The notes beneath the pieces are model-generated. The model was not told where the DNA came from and made no database searches. It saw only the letters and a program-made list of their open reading frames with translations. Shown here one piece after another: positions 11,585-22,310 of a stretch of DNA of 64,000 bases (position 1 is the first letter of the stretch; each line of letters starts with the position of its first letter). The translations under genes were made by a program, and so were the position numbers. The DNA is from Phascolarctos cinereus (lineage: Eukaryota; Chordata; Mammalia; Diprotodontia; Phascolarctidae): positions 9,633,001 to 9,697,000 of the forward strand of contig NW_018344037.1 of assembly GCF_002099425.1 (NCBI RefSeq), in the 5' to 3' direction.

Positions 11585-11820
11585 CTATCTATGTATCAAG
11601 TACCACAGTACCCAACTTTACAAATATTATCTTATTTGAGTCTCATGATAACATTAGGAGGTGCTATTATTAAACCCTTTTTTATACTTGAGAAAACTAA
11701 GGCAAATACAGGTTAAATGACTTACCCAAGGTCACACAGACAGTAAGTGCTGAAGACTGGATTTAAATACAAGTCTTCTGACTCTAGTTATAACACTCTA
11801 TCCAATCTACCACCAGCTGA
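11585..11820 (-). mobile_element. MIR-like CORE-SINE
   Basis: The sequence 'atattatcttatttgagtct', 'aaactaaggcaaatacaggt', 'cccaaggtcacacagacagt', 'ccaatctaccacc' is a complete-looking reverse MIR/CORE-SINE. Confidence 0.65.
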
Positions 11821-11834
11821 TTCAACACCTCACA

Positions 11835-13066
11835 GTATATATAGAGAAAAATCTAAATGTATATGTTGTATAAAAAACTCATTATAGAAACATAGGGAAA
11901 ATATACTTATCTGATCTATGGATAACAGAAAAATTCATGACAAAAGAAGGAATAAAGAGGATATCAGAAAATAAAATGGCTGTTTGATTATATAAAACCA
12001 GAAATATTTTGCACAGACACATCTAATAAATAAAGCTTAGATTAAAAACAAAATAACAATTGTGTTAAACTGCAGCAAATTACTCTGCGAGAGGTCTCAT
12101 TTACAAGGTATATAAGGAACTGATTCAAATTTATAAGAATAAGAAAAATTCTCCAATTGATAAATGCCCTAATGATATGAATAGGTAGTTCTTAAGGGAA
12201 TAAACAGAGGGTGTTAATAGCCATGTGAAAAAAATACTCTAAATCAATGCTAATTGGAGAAATATAAATTAAAGCAATTCTAAGATAATACAGAATATTT
12301 TTCATACTGGCAAATATGACAAAAAGGGAAAATGATAAATGTTGGTAGGACTGTGGGAAAACAGGTACATTGATTCACTGTAAGTAGATCTATAAATGCA
12401 TACAATGTTCTGGAAAGAAATTAGTAATTATCCACAAAAGTTTACTTAACAGTGTGTACCATTTGACTCACATATACCACTGCCAAAACTATACCCAAAA
12501 GAGATCAAAAAGAAAAAAAGAAAAGGGAAAGTCCTTTGTGTACAAAAAATATTTATAGAATCTCTTTGTGTGGTGGCAAAAAATAAAAATAACCTGAGCC
12601 CTGGAAATTATGAGGATGTCCATCAATTGAGGAACATCTGTGGAAGCTGTGATATGTGATTGTGATGGAATGCTATTTTTCTGTGAGAATTGAGAAAATA
12701 GATGATTTCAAAATGACATAGAAAAGCATATTAACTGATGCAGACTAAAGTAAGTTGAATAAGAACAACTTATACTATAACATCACTATTATAAAAATTA
12801 ATAATTTTGAAGACTTTATGAAGAATGTAATGAGCAGAAATAGGAGAACAATTTATACAATAACAATGTTGTAAAATACAAACACCTTTTAAAGCTGTAA
12901 GAACTGTGATTTTAGTGAACTGATGAAGATACATGCTATCTGTTATAGAAAGGTGATGGGTGCTAAATAAGATATATGCATGTTTGTATATATTTATGCA
13001 TGCATGTATAATCATATGTACATATATGTATTATGCATTTATACATACACACCAGTATGTGTATAA

Positions 13067-13114
<48 letters not shown>

Positions 13115-13258
13115 AATTTGTGTACACTCATTGGGGGATTTGTTTTCCTTAACTATGCGTATTTGTTACAATAAACTTGTTTCTCTTGTTCATTTTTTTT
13201 CTAATGGGGTGTAGGGTAAGAAAAAGAGAAACCAAATCTTTGTTAATTTAACAAAACT
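11835..13258 (+). mobile_element. L1 LINE, ORF2 C-terminal region and 3' UTR (type A)
   Basis: This 5'-truncated marsupial L1 aligns by eye with the mammalian L1 ORF2 3' region. Landmarks are 'ttctccaattgataaatgcc' and 'atatgaataggtagttctta' (compare the human 'ggatatgaacag' block), then 'tgtggtggcaaaaaat' and 'gatgtccatcaattgagg'. The 3' UTR runs on as 'gatttgttttccttaactat' and 'gcgtatttgttac', unlike the 3' UTR of the other L1 copies here. Stops and frameshifts are frequent. A (TG)n array at 13071-13112 lies inside the UTR. Confidence 0.85.
13071..13112. repeat. (GT)21 microsatellite inside L1 3' UTR
   Basis: This is an uninterrupted gt array of about 21 units. Confidence 0.97.
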
Positions 13259-13479
13259 TTTCAGATGAGAAATATTTCAAACACACTTTCATTTTGAGGT
13301 CACTGTATTATTATTTTTACTTAGCTGTTTTACTTTGCTACAAAAAACATCTCAGGACATGAGAGTAATATGTAAATGTTTGTAATGTTAAAACAAACCA
13401 CATCAATAAAACAAAAAAGAAAAAAAAAGAATAATGTTATGAAATCTACAGAGGAAATTTTGATCAAGGAAGATTAGGA

Positions 13480-13830
13480 TTCACATAAGGCAGTTAGATT
13501 TCACAATTGAAGGATTATTGATAACTTTGCTGAAGGTAGTTTTAGTTGAATAATGATTTTGGAAGCAAGACTGCAGAGAATTTAAAGGAAAATGAGAACA
13601 CGGAAGGCAAGTATAGATGGCTTTCCTAAGGATTTTTGCTGAGAAGGTGAGAAGAGAGAAGACCACAGCAGGCCAGTCTTTTGGACTGATAGTTGGATCA
13701 AGTGAGGGTTTGGTTTTTGTTTTTGTCTTTTTAGATTAAGAGGTACCAGGGAAGGTGCCAATGGATTGGAGGAATTAAAAAATGAAAGATAGAATAGAAA
13801 TGATAGTAGCGACAATTTTTTTAGAGAAGC
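13480..13830 (-). mobile_element. L2 LINE, N-terminal RT region
   Basis: The plus strand reads 'gtatagatggctttcctaag', 'ttttgctgagaaggtgag', 'caagtgagggtttggttttt', matching the reverse complement of L2 ORF2 upstream of the RT catalytic box. Few reading-frame features remain. Confidence 0.6.
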
Positions 13831-13844
13831 TGTGAGGGCCTTAT

Positions 13845-14720
13845 GTCTTTCTAGTCACTAATAGAAACTTTAAATAGCATAGGGCAAAGAATGAATTAGG
13901 ACACTCCACTAGAAGCTTCCTTCTAATCATTAACTACTCTGTTTTTCTTGATTGTTTAACCAGTTTTGAATCTTATCTCAAAAAAACCAATTTTTGTTTG
14001 ATTTGTATCCCTCTATGTTGCCCACAGGATAGAATGAAATGCTTTGCATTGCTTTTCAAAATCTAAGTAAATTAAGTCATGCTGAATAATGAGATACTTT
14101 ATGATCACTACTTTCTTTTCTAGATGTTCCCTAAAATTTTATATTACATTCTAGTATTTTTGCCAGGAATACAAGTCAAGCTCACTGTTCTAAAGCTTAT
14201 AAATTTCAGTCCTTTAAAACAAAGAAAAACAAAATTTCTCCAGTCCTAGCACATATTTTCTGTTCTCTCTGTGCTTGTAAAGATTACTGGCTGTGACTCA
14301 GCAATTACACCCACCAGTTCTTTCAGTATTCTGAGATCCAGTACATTTGGTCCTGGAATCATAAACTAGTCAAGGGTAGCTCAGGGGACTTGGGTATATC
14401 CCTACCTATTTTGGATTTCAGTACCCTATTAGCCATATTTGCTCATTTGTGGCTTCAGTCCAGAGGTCATTCCTCTGGATAGAGAAAACAGAAGCAAAAT
14501 AATGTAGTTAAAGAATTGTCCCTTCTCCCCACTATCTATTATCATTGCCCTCTCTGCCCCAACCAGCCATTCTTTCTCTCTTTTTTTTTTGGTGTCTCCT
14601 CTGTTTTTCCAATTCAGATAATAAAGAGAACAAAAACCCTTATTTTCTTTAACATTCCTAAGAAAGCCCAGCTAATTCTGACCTTTAGCAGCTCTTCATC
14701 CTGTAATAAAAGCTGTAAGA
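13845..14720 (-). mobile_element. L3 (CR1-clade) LINE, RT and upstream
   Basis: The reverse complement reads through the CR1/L3 RT N-terminal part and its upstream region. Plus-strand landmarks are 'tttgccaggaatacaagtca', 'agctcactgttctaaagctt', 'ctcagcaattacacccacca', 'gtacatttggtcctggaatc' and 'cccttctccccactatctat'. It abuts the L2 piece upstream in the same orientation. It is old and non-coding. Confidence 0.68.
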
Positions 14721-14724
14721 GCTA

Positions 14725-15235
14725 ACATTTTTATATTGCTTTCAAGTTTTTAAGACACTTTACATATAATTTGTAAAGTGTTTTGATCTTTAAAACAATC
14801 CTGTCCAATAGTTACTATTATTATCCCCATTTTAAATATGAAAAAATGAAGACACAGGGAGATAAAGTGGATCACACACCTAGTAAGTGCCTCAAAACTG
14901 ATGCAGGATTGGAACTTAAGTCTTCCTAACTCCAGTGCTGCTAAGTGGCACCATGGTACATAGAGTACAGGGCCTAGATCAGTGATACTCATCTTTCTGA
15001 GTTCAAATCCTACCTCAGACACTTATTGGCTATGTGACCCTGGGTAAGTCATTTAACCATTTTTGTTTCAGTGCCTCATCTGTAAAATGAGCAGGAGAAG
15101 GAAATAGCAAACACTATCTCTGCTAAGAAAACTTCAAATGGGGCCACAAAGAGTCAGATATGAGTGGCAAACACCAAAAAAAGTTTCCTGACTCCAAGGC
15201 CAATGCTTTATCTACTGTCCTAGCTGTCTACTCTT
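14725..15235 (-). mobile_element. MIR-like SINE split by a younger SINE
   Basis: The reverse MIR-type copy runs from 14725 ('tacatataatttgtaaagtg', 'cccattttaaatatgaaaaa') and resumes near 15180 ('gaccttatct'-like CORE end: 'ccaatgctttatctactgtc'). A forward CORE-SINE interrupts it. Confidence 0.65.
14934..15179 (+). mobile_element. Long-form marsupial CORE-SINE
   Basis: The forward copy reads 'tgagttcaaatcctacctca', 'gctatgtgaccctgggtaag', 'ctgtaaaatgagcaggagaa', 'caaatggggccacaaagagt'. Related flanks (aagtcttcctaactcca on the left, aagtttcctgactcca on the right) look like an aged target duplication inside the older MIR copy. Confidence 0.78.
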
Positions 15236-15239
15236 CTTG

Positions 15240-15700
15240 AGTTTTGAGGGAAGGCATAATTGAGGGATTCCAATGATAATTTATTTAGGGAGTGTCTATC
15301 CAAAAAATAAAGTAATACCCTTCTATAGATTAAAAGGTTTTGACTGATAGGATAAAGAGCAATATAGTTATGGATCTGTCATGAGTCAAAAATGGTGTGT
15401 TTCCCAAATCCTCATCATTTTTTTTAGATTGCTTCAGAGTGGTAAAAACAAACAAACAAACAAATAAATAAAGTAGTCTCCAGTTTAGAAAGGTATCCCT
15501 CCGTTCAAAAGATGAGATTAGTGCCAGAAGAAAATTTATTTTTAAAATTGATGCTTAGTCATTGGATCTTGACCCAGAAGAATAAGAAATGATATATCTG
15601 ATACCTGAAGACAGAGCCATAATAACAATTTTTTTACTTCAGGCAAATTTCAGGAAATGTGGCACTGGGAGACCCTAGAACATGATAAGGCAATTGCTGT
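15240..15700. other. Unique AT-rich sequence
   Basis: There is no recognised repeat except a short (AAAC)n run near 15449-15470. Confidence 0.45.
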
Positions 15701-15707
15701 TGATATC

Positions 15708-15849
15708 ATGGGGAACAATACTGGGGAGGAATTCATCCCACGTGCTCCTGCTGAGGGACGGGAGAGAAGAAAGACACTATGGGGAACAATACTGGGGAGG
15801 AATTCATCCCACGTGCTCCTGCTGAGGGATGGGAGAGAAGAAAGACACT
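15708..15849. repeat. 71-bp tandem duplication, two copies
   Basis: Unit 1 (15708-15778) and unit 2 (15779-15849) both run from atggggaacaatactgggg to agaagaaagacact. They differ at one visible base (gggacggg against gggatggg). The unit is 71 bp, so it is not a multiple of three. An open frame at 15657-15851 therefore reads the two copies in different frames and is accidental. Near identity means the duplication is recent compared with the surrounding fossils. Confidence 0.97.
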
Positions 15850-16420
15850 AAGTCAAAGTGAAGTTAATTCTGCAGTCTTCTACCAACAAGCTAGGAAGGA
15901 GAGGGAGTGACACTGGGTTAAGGAGAAGCACTCTGATAGGTGAGCGGTGGATAAAGCTATGGTGCTTCATATTTTAACTGATTATTCTTAGTAATGGTAG
16001 TAACTTCAATAAGTTAATTTGTTTCTTCACTGCTGAAGGATTGGAATTATTTTCAGAACCTTCTCTATTTTATTTTCCTGGGACAAAGCCCTACTGACGC
16101 TGCTTTCATTTTGCTTCTGCCTGAAGATGGTTGCCACTAGGTGACATTAGTAAATTCAGTATTCATAGTGCTAGAACTATTATACATTTTCAACACTATA
16201 AATTGCTAGCATTTTTGCTGGATTCAAAGTCAGATTAAATATTTAAATTGTCTTGTTATTTTTGAATAATACAGTGACCTCTCTCCTGTGGTTGATTTCA
16301 GATTGGCTGGAGAGAAATGGAGTATGCCAGCTTTATTGAGTTCAAAGAGCTATAGGGTTGATGAACTTGTCTTGATAAACAAAATCAAAGCTTTTAAAGT
16401 AATAACTCCCCAGAGCAGGA
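15850..16420. other. Unique sequence
   Basis: I see no gene or repeat family. Confidence 0.45.
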
Positions 16421-16429
16421 GCAAGTCAA

Positions 16430-16660
16430 GTACACTGATATCATTACCACTGTCAAATTCTGTCCGTGGCATTAAACTTTTCAATCCACACTGGTTTGGT
16501 GGTGTAAGGTCATTCCAATTCCCACAGGCATCTTTCTTTGAACAAGGCATTGGCTCACTGAGAATGATTTACTTGATTGGCATTTGTATATTCTGCTGCT
16601 CAAAATCATTCATGTGACCAGCAGCCCTCAGAATATAAACTGAGAGCTTCTAACATTTTG
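16430..16660. repeat. Diverged direct repeat, copy 1
   Basis: This block shares its order of motifs with 18145-18345 in the same orientation: a tgatatcattac-like start, 'gtggcattaaacttttcaat', 'ctggtttggtggtgtaagg', 'agaatgatttacttgattgg', and an exact 17-mer gcagccctcagaatata at 16621-16637. The copies lie 1690 bp apart. The family is not recognised. An open frame at 16288-16617 crosses this copy but has no counterpart in copy 2. Confidence 0.75.
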
Positions 16661-17335
16661 GCTAACCAACCACAAGCATACCACTATGCATTTTTCTTGT
16701 TGATTGAAATGGGTCTAATCCAAACAAATTGGGGTCTCTATTTTCTCATCCATATGCATGCCTCAATCTTACCACTAGTATTCAAATATAAAGGTTGACT
16801 GTTCAGTTTTGTCTGGATTATTTTGCTTAGTGGCAAATCATTTTTATTCAGTATGTCACCTTTTCAGCAAAGACCTGAGGGCTTAATGTTAGTTGAACAG
16901 ATTTCTTACCCATAGTAAATAGATATTTAAGCAATTAATTTAGTTTGCCAGTCAGGGGTTTTATAATTATTTCTTGAAAGCTTTCTTCTGAGTAGTATTC
17001 TAATAATATATTATATTTTACTTTAAAAAATCTCACAATGTTTCTACTCTACAAGGAAGGAGAAGAGTCAAATAAGGGAAAGAAAAACCAGGCTATTTAA
17101 AGGATTATCTGAAAGATATTAATAGTGCTATATTTTAATGGAAGAAAACTGCTTCATTTGTAGTATTTAAGAGTAGCTTAATTAAATGGTCTACTACTAC
17201 TTACCCAAAACGTATAAAAGTATTTTGAAATAGTGCATAAACAAATCTACACATTTTGTTTTAATTATATATGGAAATATCTACTAATGAAATGTCATTT
17301 CTGAATATCTCAAAAAGGTATTTATAGTACTTTCT
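16661..17335. other. Unique AT-rich sequence
   Basis: I see no gene or repeat family. Confidence 0.45.
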
Positions 17336-17348
17336 AAAGTTTGCCCTT

Positions 17349-17509
17349 AAGTTTTTTTTTTTTGTTTTTTTAGGTGAGGCGATTGGGTTTAAGTGACTTG
17401 CCCAAGGTCACACAGCTAATGATCGTTATGTGTCTGACAGCAGATTTGAATTCAGGTCCTCTTGACTCCAGGGCTGGTGCTCTATCCACTGTGCCACCTA
17501 CCTGCCCTG
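17349..17509 (-). mobile_element. MAR1/WSINE1-type SINE
   Basis: This is a reverse SINE with a T-rich tail, 'tttaagtgacttgcccaagg', 'atttgaattcaggtcctctt' and 'actgtgccacctacctgccc'. A perfect 13-bp target duplication, aaagtttgccctt, lies at 17336-17348 and 17510-17522. Confidence 0.93.
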
Positions 17510-17524
17510 AAAGTTTGCCCTTTT

Positions 17525-18140
17525 GAACAGATCTGAAACATCATCCAATTTTAGTTACTAGTGGCACAGAATCCTGGAATCAGTAGGCTATAGAAGGAGC
17601 TGTTCCAACTCCCAAGGATTTTATAATATCCTGAGAAGGACATTCTCTTTTGGAAAACATAGGTGGTTATGCTTATCGTCTCATCACAGTACGAAATTTG
17701 GGTATATATTACCAGATTTCCAGTACTCAGGAGCTCGTAGTGACTTTTAATACATTGTCCTTTAAATTTCAATTCAAAGTTTTCTTATCTTACATAATTT
17801 AAATTTCTGAAGTCCTTGTCCCAATTCTCAAAAGCAGAAGTTTATGACCTAAAGGGTAAAGGGAATTTCACTGTCTCCATTTCCCTTTAAGGAGCAGCTT
17901 GGGGTATGTAGAATTATTGCTGATAAGGAACTCAGGGTTAAGCTATAGAAATAGGTCAAAATTTTACCTATAGAAGCTATAAAATAGATGAAAATTTTAC
18001 CTCTAATCACAAGTGTCTTCATTTTTTTATTCTTTCACTTTCAACTACATACTAGCAACACACAGGTAAGAAGGAAGGCCACAGAACATGAGATTATTTG
18101 CGGTGTTATCACTGTAGGAAACATGTGACTTAAGAACTAC
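17525..18140. other. Unique AT-rich sequence
   Basis: No gene or repeat family is recognised. A short imperfect local repeat (aaaattttaccta/tag) occurs at about 17958-18002. Confidence 0.45.
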
Positions 18141-18144
18141 CTAT

Positions 18145-18345
18145 CAAGGATGCTGATACCATTAATACTGTCTTGCATGTGCCATTTAGATTTTCAATTT
18201 TTGCTGGTTTAGTCATGTAAGATAATTCTAATTCTCAAGTGTATGTTTCTTCTCTGAAAGAATGATTTACTCAATTGACGTTTATGCATTCATTTGCTTA
18301 AAATTGATTGGCAGCCCTCAGAATATACACTTTGAGCTCATAAAG
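18145..18345. repeat. Diverged direct repeat, copy 2
   Basis: This is the partner of 16430-16660. It has 'gtgccatttagattttcaat', 'ctggtttagtcatgtaag', 'agaatgatttactcaattga' and the exact 17-mer gcagccctcagaatata at 18311-18327. Confidence 0.75.
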
Positions 18346-18596
18346 ATGCTGAAAGAAAGAAGATACCACAGTCTTTCCTCTTAACCAAATTTTGTAACCA
18401 CAATGGAAGGATATTTATCTTCTTATGGTCCTAACAGCTTTCTTAGAGAATTGTTAGATATTTTCAACTTATATTCAATTTTAAATATATTTGGTAGAGA
18501 TCTTCAGTGAAACAGAATGCTAGATTCCTAACAAGGGACCAAGTCTTTGAAGAGAGACAGCTTTCTGGAAAATTTATACTTGCCATACAAGATACC

Positions 18597-18628
<32 letters not shown>

Positions 18629-18770
18629 AAACAGATGGAAATGACCTTAACATACAAAACTATTTATAATAGCATTTTTTGTTGAAGCAGAGTAGAAACA
18701 GAGTGTGTGTTTATCCTTTAGGAAATAGCTGAATATAGTATGTGAATATAAAAGAATATCATTATAACAT
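18346..18770. other. Unique sequence with a short (AAAAC)n run
   Basis: A pentanucleotide aaaac array lies at about 18598-18632. Nothing else is recognised. Confidence 0.5.
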
Positions 18771-18772
18771 AA

Positions 18773-18922
18773 TGAGGCAGCTAGGTGGCGCAGTGGATAG
18801 AGTTCTGGTCCTGAAGTCAGGAAGACCTGAGTTCAAATGTGACCTCAGACCAAACACTTGACACTTAGTAGCTGTGTGACCCTGGGAAATCACTTAACCC
18901 CAACTGCCTCTTAGCAAAAAGG
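18773..18922 (+). mobile_element. MAR1/WSINE1-type SINE, well preserved
   Basis: This is the best-preserved forward copy. It has A-box 'ctaggtggcgcagtggatag', B box 'tgagttcaaatg', 'cacttagtagctgtgtgacc' and 'cttaaccccaactgcctc'. Its tail is short and A-poor. Confidence 0.92.
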
Positions 18923-19649
18923 TAATAGACAGGAGGGTCAGAATGAGACATAACTTTTTAGATACTAACAATATAAAAATGTTCAAGTACATGTTCTGTG
19001 TAAACAATGAAACTGCATACAATCCTTAAGTGTGATTACATAGAGAATTTCTTTTTTGTGCCTGTGTATATAGAAAGTTGTGGGGAAATGACTATTTGCT
19101 TTTCTGAATTCATAATAATAATAATAATAATGGTAATCCACATGTGTATGATACTTTATACATGTGGTTCCATTCTCCAGACAAAGAAATTCAGAAAGCT
19201 TTGACTTCTAAAAAAAGTAAATGCATTATTTATTTATTTTAACTTTTTTTTGAAATTTTGAGTTTTAAGTTTTTTCACTCCCTGCAGTCCCTCCTGTACT
19301 CATTGAGATGGCAAAAAACATGATATAAATTATACATGTAAAATATAAAAAATGCTAATATTTCCGTATTAGCCTTGTTGCTTAAAAAAAGCAAGAAAAA
19401 TAATCTGAGATTTTTTTTTCTTGATAGAGTATCAAAGTCTTTCACAATTGATTACTGTTATAGTATTGCTGTTATTGGTTGCAAGGTTCTCCTGGTTCTG
19501 CTCACTTCACTTTGTACCAGTTCATTTTTTTCCTGATTTTCCTGAAACATCCTGCTTATCATACCACAACTTATTTGGCCATTGCTTAGTTGAGGGGCAT
19601 CTCCTCAATTTCCAATTATTTGCCACCATTAAAAAAAAACTGCTATTAA

Positions 19650-19761
19650 TGTGTGCGTGTGTATGTGTGTGTGTGTGTACATATATGTATGTATGTGTAT
19701 GTGTGTGTATATATATATGTATATGTATGTGTGTGTGTGTGTATATATATATGTATATATA

Positions 19762-19795
<34 letters not shown>

Positions 19796-19797
19796 AA
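19650..19797. repeat. Compound (TG)/(TA) microsatellite inside L1
   Basis: This is an alternating purine-pyrimidine array (tgtg, tatg and long tata runs), about 150 bp. It gives artefactual Tyr/Ile/His/Val/Cys open frames on both strands. It lies at the place of the L1 sequence that normally reads tacaaaaatatttatagcag, so it likely grew from that AT-rich stretch. Confidence 0.95.
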
Positions 19798-19937
19798 TTT
19801 ATACATATTTGTAAATATTGATCCTTTTGCATTTTCTTTATCTCTTTGGGATACAGACCTAGTAGTGGTATTGCTGGGTTAAAAGGTATGCACAATTTTA
19901 TAGCCCTTTGGGCAAAGTTCCAAAGTGCTTTCCAAAC

Positions 19938-20143
19938 ATTGTACACATTAACAGCAACATTGTGTGATGATCAACTGTGATAGACTTAGTTCTTCTCAAA
20001 ATACAATGATCCAAGGAGTGGTTATATAGTGGATAGAGTGCAGGCCCTGGAGTCAGGAGGATCTAATTCACATCTGGCCTCAGACACATAACACTCACTG
20101 GCTGTGTGACTCTGGACAAGTCACTCAATCCCAATTGGCTCAC

Positions 20144-20195
<52 letters not shown>

Positions 20196-20566
20196 TCCAA
20201 GACAATTCCAAACGACGCATGATGGAAAATGCTGTCCACATCCAGAGAAAGAATTATGGAGTCTGAATGCAGATCAAAGCACACTATTTTCCCCTTTTTT
20301 TTCTTTCTTGTGGTTTTCCCCTTTTGTTTTTCATTCACAACATGACTAATGTAGAAATATGTTTAACATGATTGTAAATGTATAGCCTATATCAGATTGC
20401 TCACTGTCTTGGGAGTGGGGGAGAAAAATTTGGAAGTCACAATCTTACAAAAATGAACACTATCATTACATATAATTGGAAAAAATAAAATATTATTAAG
20501 TGCAAGAAAATAAAAAATAATAAAAGAGAAAAACAAGTAAACAAAAGAAAGACAAAAACAAAAACA
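19938..20566 (+). mobile_element. L1 LINE 3' UTR (type B) inserted in L1
   Basis: This plus-strand L1 3' end reads 'gtgtgatgatcaactgtgat', 'gatggaaaatgctgtccaca', 'gagtctgaatgcagatcaaa' and ends in an A-rich tail. Flanks ccaaagtgctttccaaaca (left) and gccaaaattctctccagaat (right) are two aged forms of the same host-L1 sequence and look like its target duplication. It carries a SINE at 20016-20190. Confidence 0.85.
20016..20190 (+). mobile_element. MAR1/WSINE1-type SINE with (CA)n tail, inside L1
   Basis: This forward SINE ('gccctggagtcaggaggatc', 'ggctgtgtgactctggacaa', 'aatcccaattggctcacc') has a 3' end that is now a (CA)n array of about 21 units. A perfect 11-bp target duplication, aatgatccaag, lies at 20005-20015 and 20191-20201. 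It is the youngest layer of the nest. Confidence 0.95.
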
Positions 20567-22132
20567 GCCAAAATTCTCTCCAGAATGGTTGGATCAGTTC
20601 ATAAGTCTATGAATAATGTATTAGTGTCCCAATTTTTCCACGTCCCTTGCAGCATTTGGCATTTTCCTTTTCTATCATGTTAGCCAATCTGATAGGTATA
20701 AGGTGGTACCTCAGAGTTGTTTTCATTTGCATTTCTCTAATCAATAGTGATTTAAATCATTTTTTCATATGAATATAGATAACTGAGTTCTTCTGATAAC
20801 TGCTTGTTCATATCATTTGATGATTTATCAATTGAGCAATGACTAGTATGTTTGAGAAACGAGGCCTTTATTAGAGAAACTTGCCATAAAATTTCCTCCC
20901 ACCTTTCTGATTTCCTTCTGGTCTTGGCTGCATTGTTTTTATCTGTGCTAATAATTTTCATTTATGTAATCAAAATTAATTTAGGTAAAATTGTCATTTT
21001 TATCACATTGGCTCAGCCTACCCACAAGAAATTAAATTCCTCAAGTTATTTAGATCTGTCTTTATATGTATGCAGTACTTTGTAATTATTTTCAAATAGT
21101 GGGAGTGTTTTTCTTGGCAATTAGATTTCCAAGTAATTTTGTCCACAGTTATTTAAAGTGGAATTTCTCTATCTCTTCCTGCTGGGTTTTGTTGGTAATA
21201 TAGAGACATGCTAATGATTTATGTGGGTTTATTTTATCTCCTGCAACTTTGCTAATTTTGTTCATTGTTTCAACTAGATTTTTAGTCAATTCTCTAGGAT
21301 TCTTTAAATATACCACATATCTTTAAAGAGTGATATTTTTGCTTCCTCCTTGTTTATTCATGGTCATTATGGTATTTTATGTATGGTTAATTTATGGTAT
21401 AATAGTCAATTATCCTTATACTTTTCCTAATGTTGAACTAGTCTTACATTTCTGGGATTAATGCCACCTTTTTTATACCATATAATATATGATTTTTTGT
21501 GATACATTGCTGTAATCTCATTGCTGGTATTTTGTTTAGAATTTTTATATAAATATTCATCTTATAAATTTGTCTATAGTTTTGATTTTCTGGTTTTGCC
21601 CTTCCTAGTTTAGGTATCTTCTTTGCCTATTTTCCCAAAAGTTTATGCTGTATTACAATTAATTGTTACTTAAATATCTAGTAGAATTCACTTTAAATCT
21701 ATATGGTCTGGGAAATTTTTTCTTAGGGAGGTCTTTTATGGTTTCTTCATTTTCTTTTTCTAAGATAGTGTTCTATAAGTATTCTCTTTCCTCTTCTGTC
21801 AATCTGGGCAATTTATGTTTTTTGTAAATATTTATCTATTTCACTTAGCTTTATTTATTGGCAAATAATGGTGCAAAATAGTTCCTGTTTATTGCTTTTA
21901 CTTTATTTTCATTGATTGCGTTCTTCCTTTTCATTTTTTTTACATTGGTAACTTGATTTTCTTCTTTCTTTTTTTTAAATAAAATTAACCAATTTTTTTT
22001 CACAAAACAGCTCCTAGTTGTATTAATTAGTTCATTTTTTTGCCTTCAATTTTATTAATCTCTTTTGATTTTTAGAATTTTTATTTTTAGAAACATTTTA
22101 TTCAAAATTAAAATAACTAGAGCTGTGGTTCT

Positions 22133-22310
22133 TAATCTTTTATGTGTCATGGACTCTTTTGGCAGTCTGGTAAAACCTATGCATTCATAGAATAATGATT
22201 TTAAATATGTGAAATGACATACGCATGATTATAAGGAACAAATCATACTTAAATAAATATATAGTTTTTTCTTTAAAAGTTAAATTCATCTTATCTTTTG
22301 TACACAGGGA
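22133..22310 (+). mobile_element. hAT-Charlie-like DNA transposon, 5' end
   Basis: It begins with a hAT-type terminus (ctgtggttcttaatc), then 'tgtgtcatggactcttttgg', 'cagtctggtaaaacctatg' and 'agaataatgattttaaatat'. It matches the family whose opposite end is at 37637-37783. It is non-autonomous and lacks its other terminus here. Confidence 0.68.

Larger units (their letters stand above)
19215..22115 (-). mobile_element. L1 LINE, ORF2 and 3' end, split by another L1
   Basis: This is a minus-strand L1. Read in reverse it runs from the ORF2 endonuclease/RT linker ('aggagctgttttgtgaaaaa' near 22010) through a decayed RT active-site region near 21325 (SLFKDM where SLFADDM is usual). It continues through NFSKVAGYKINPHKS-like and C-terminal sequence to a 3' UTR with an A-rich end at 19215-19230. 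The copy is 5'-truncated. It is interrupted at about 19938-20566 by a plus-strand L1 3' end. A microsatellite interrupts it again near 19650-19797. Confidence 0.87.

Noticed and set aside
15657-15851. Repeat protein made from the 71-bp duplication
   Set aside because: The unit is not a multiple of three, so the copies are read in different frames.
18773-18922. tRNA gene
   Set aside because: A- and B-box-like motifs are present, but the stretch lacks a foldable cloverleaf and ends in SINE sequence; many dispersed copies show it is a SINE.
19421-19946. Open frames of 94-153 codons on both strands
   Set aside because: They read through a TA/TG microsatellite and minus-strand L1 sequence; the residues (Tyr, Ile, His, Val, Cys) are translated dinucleotides.
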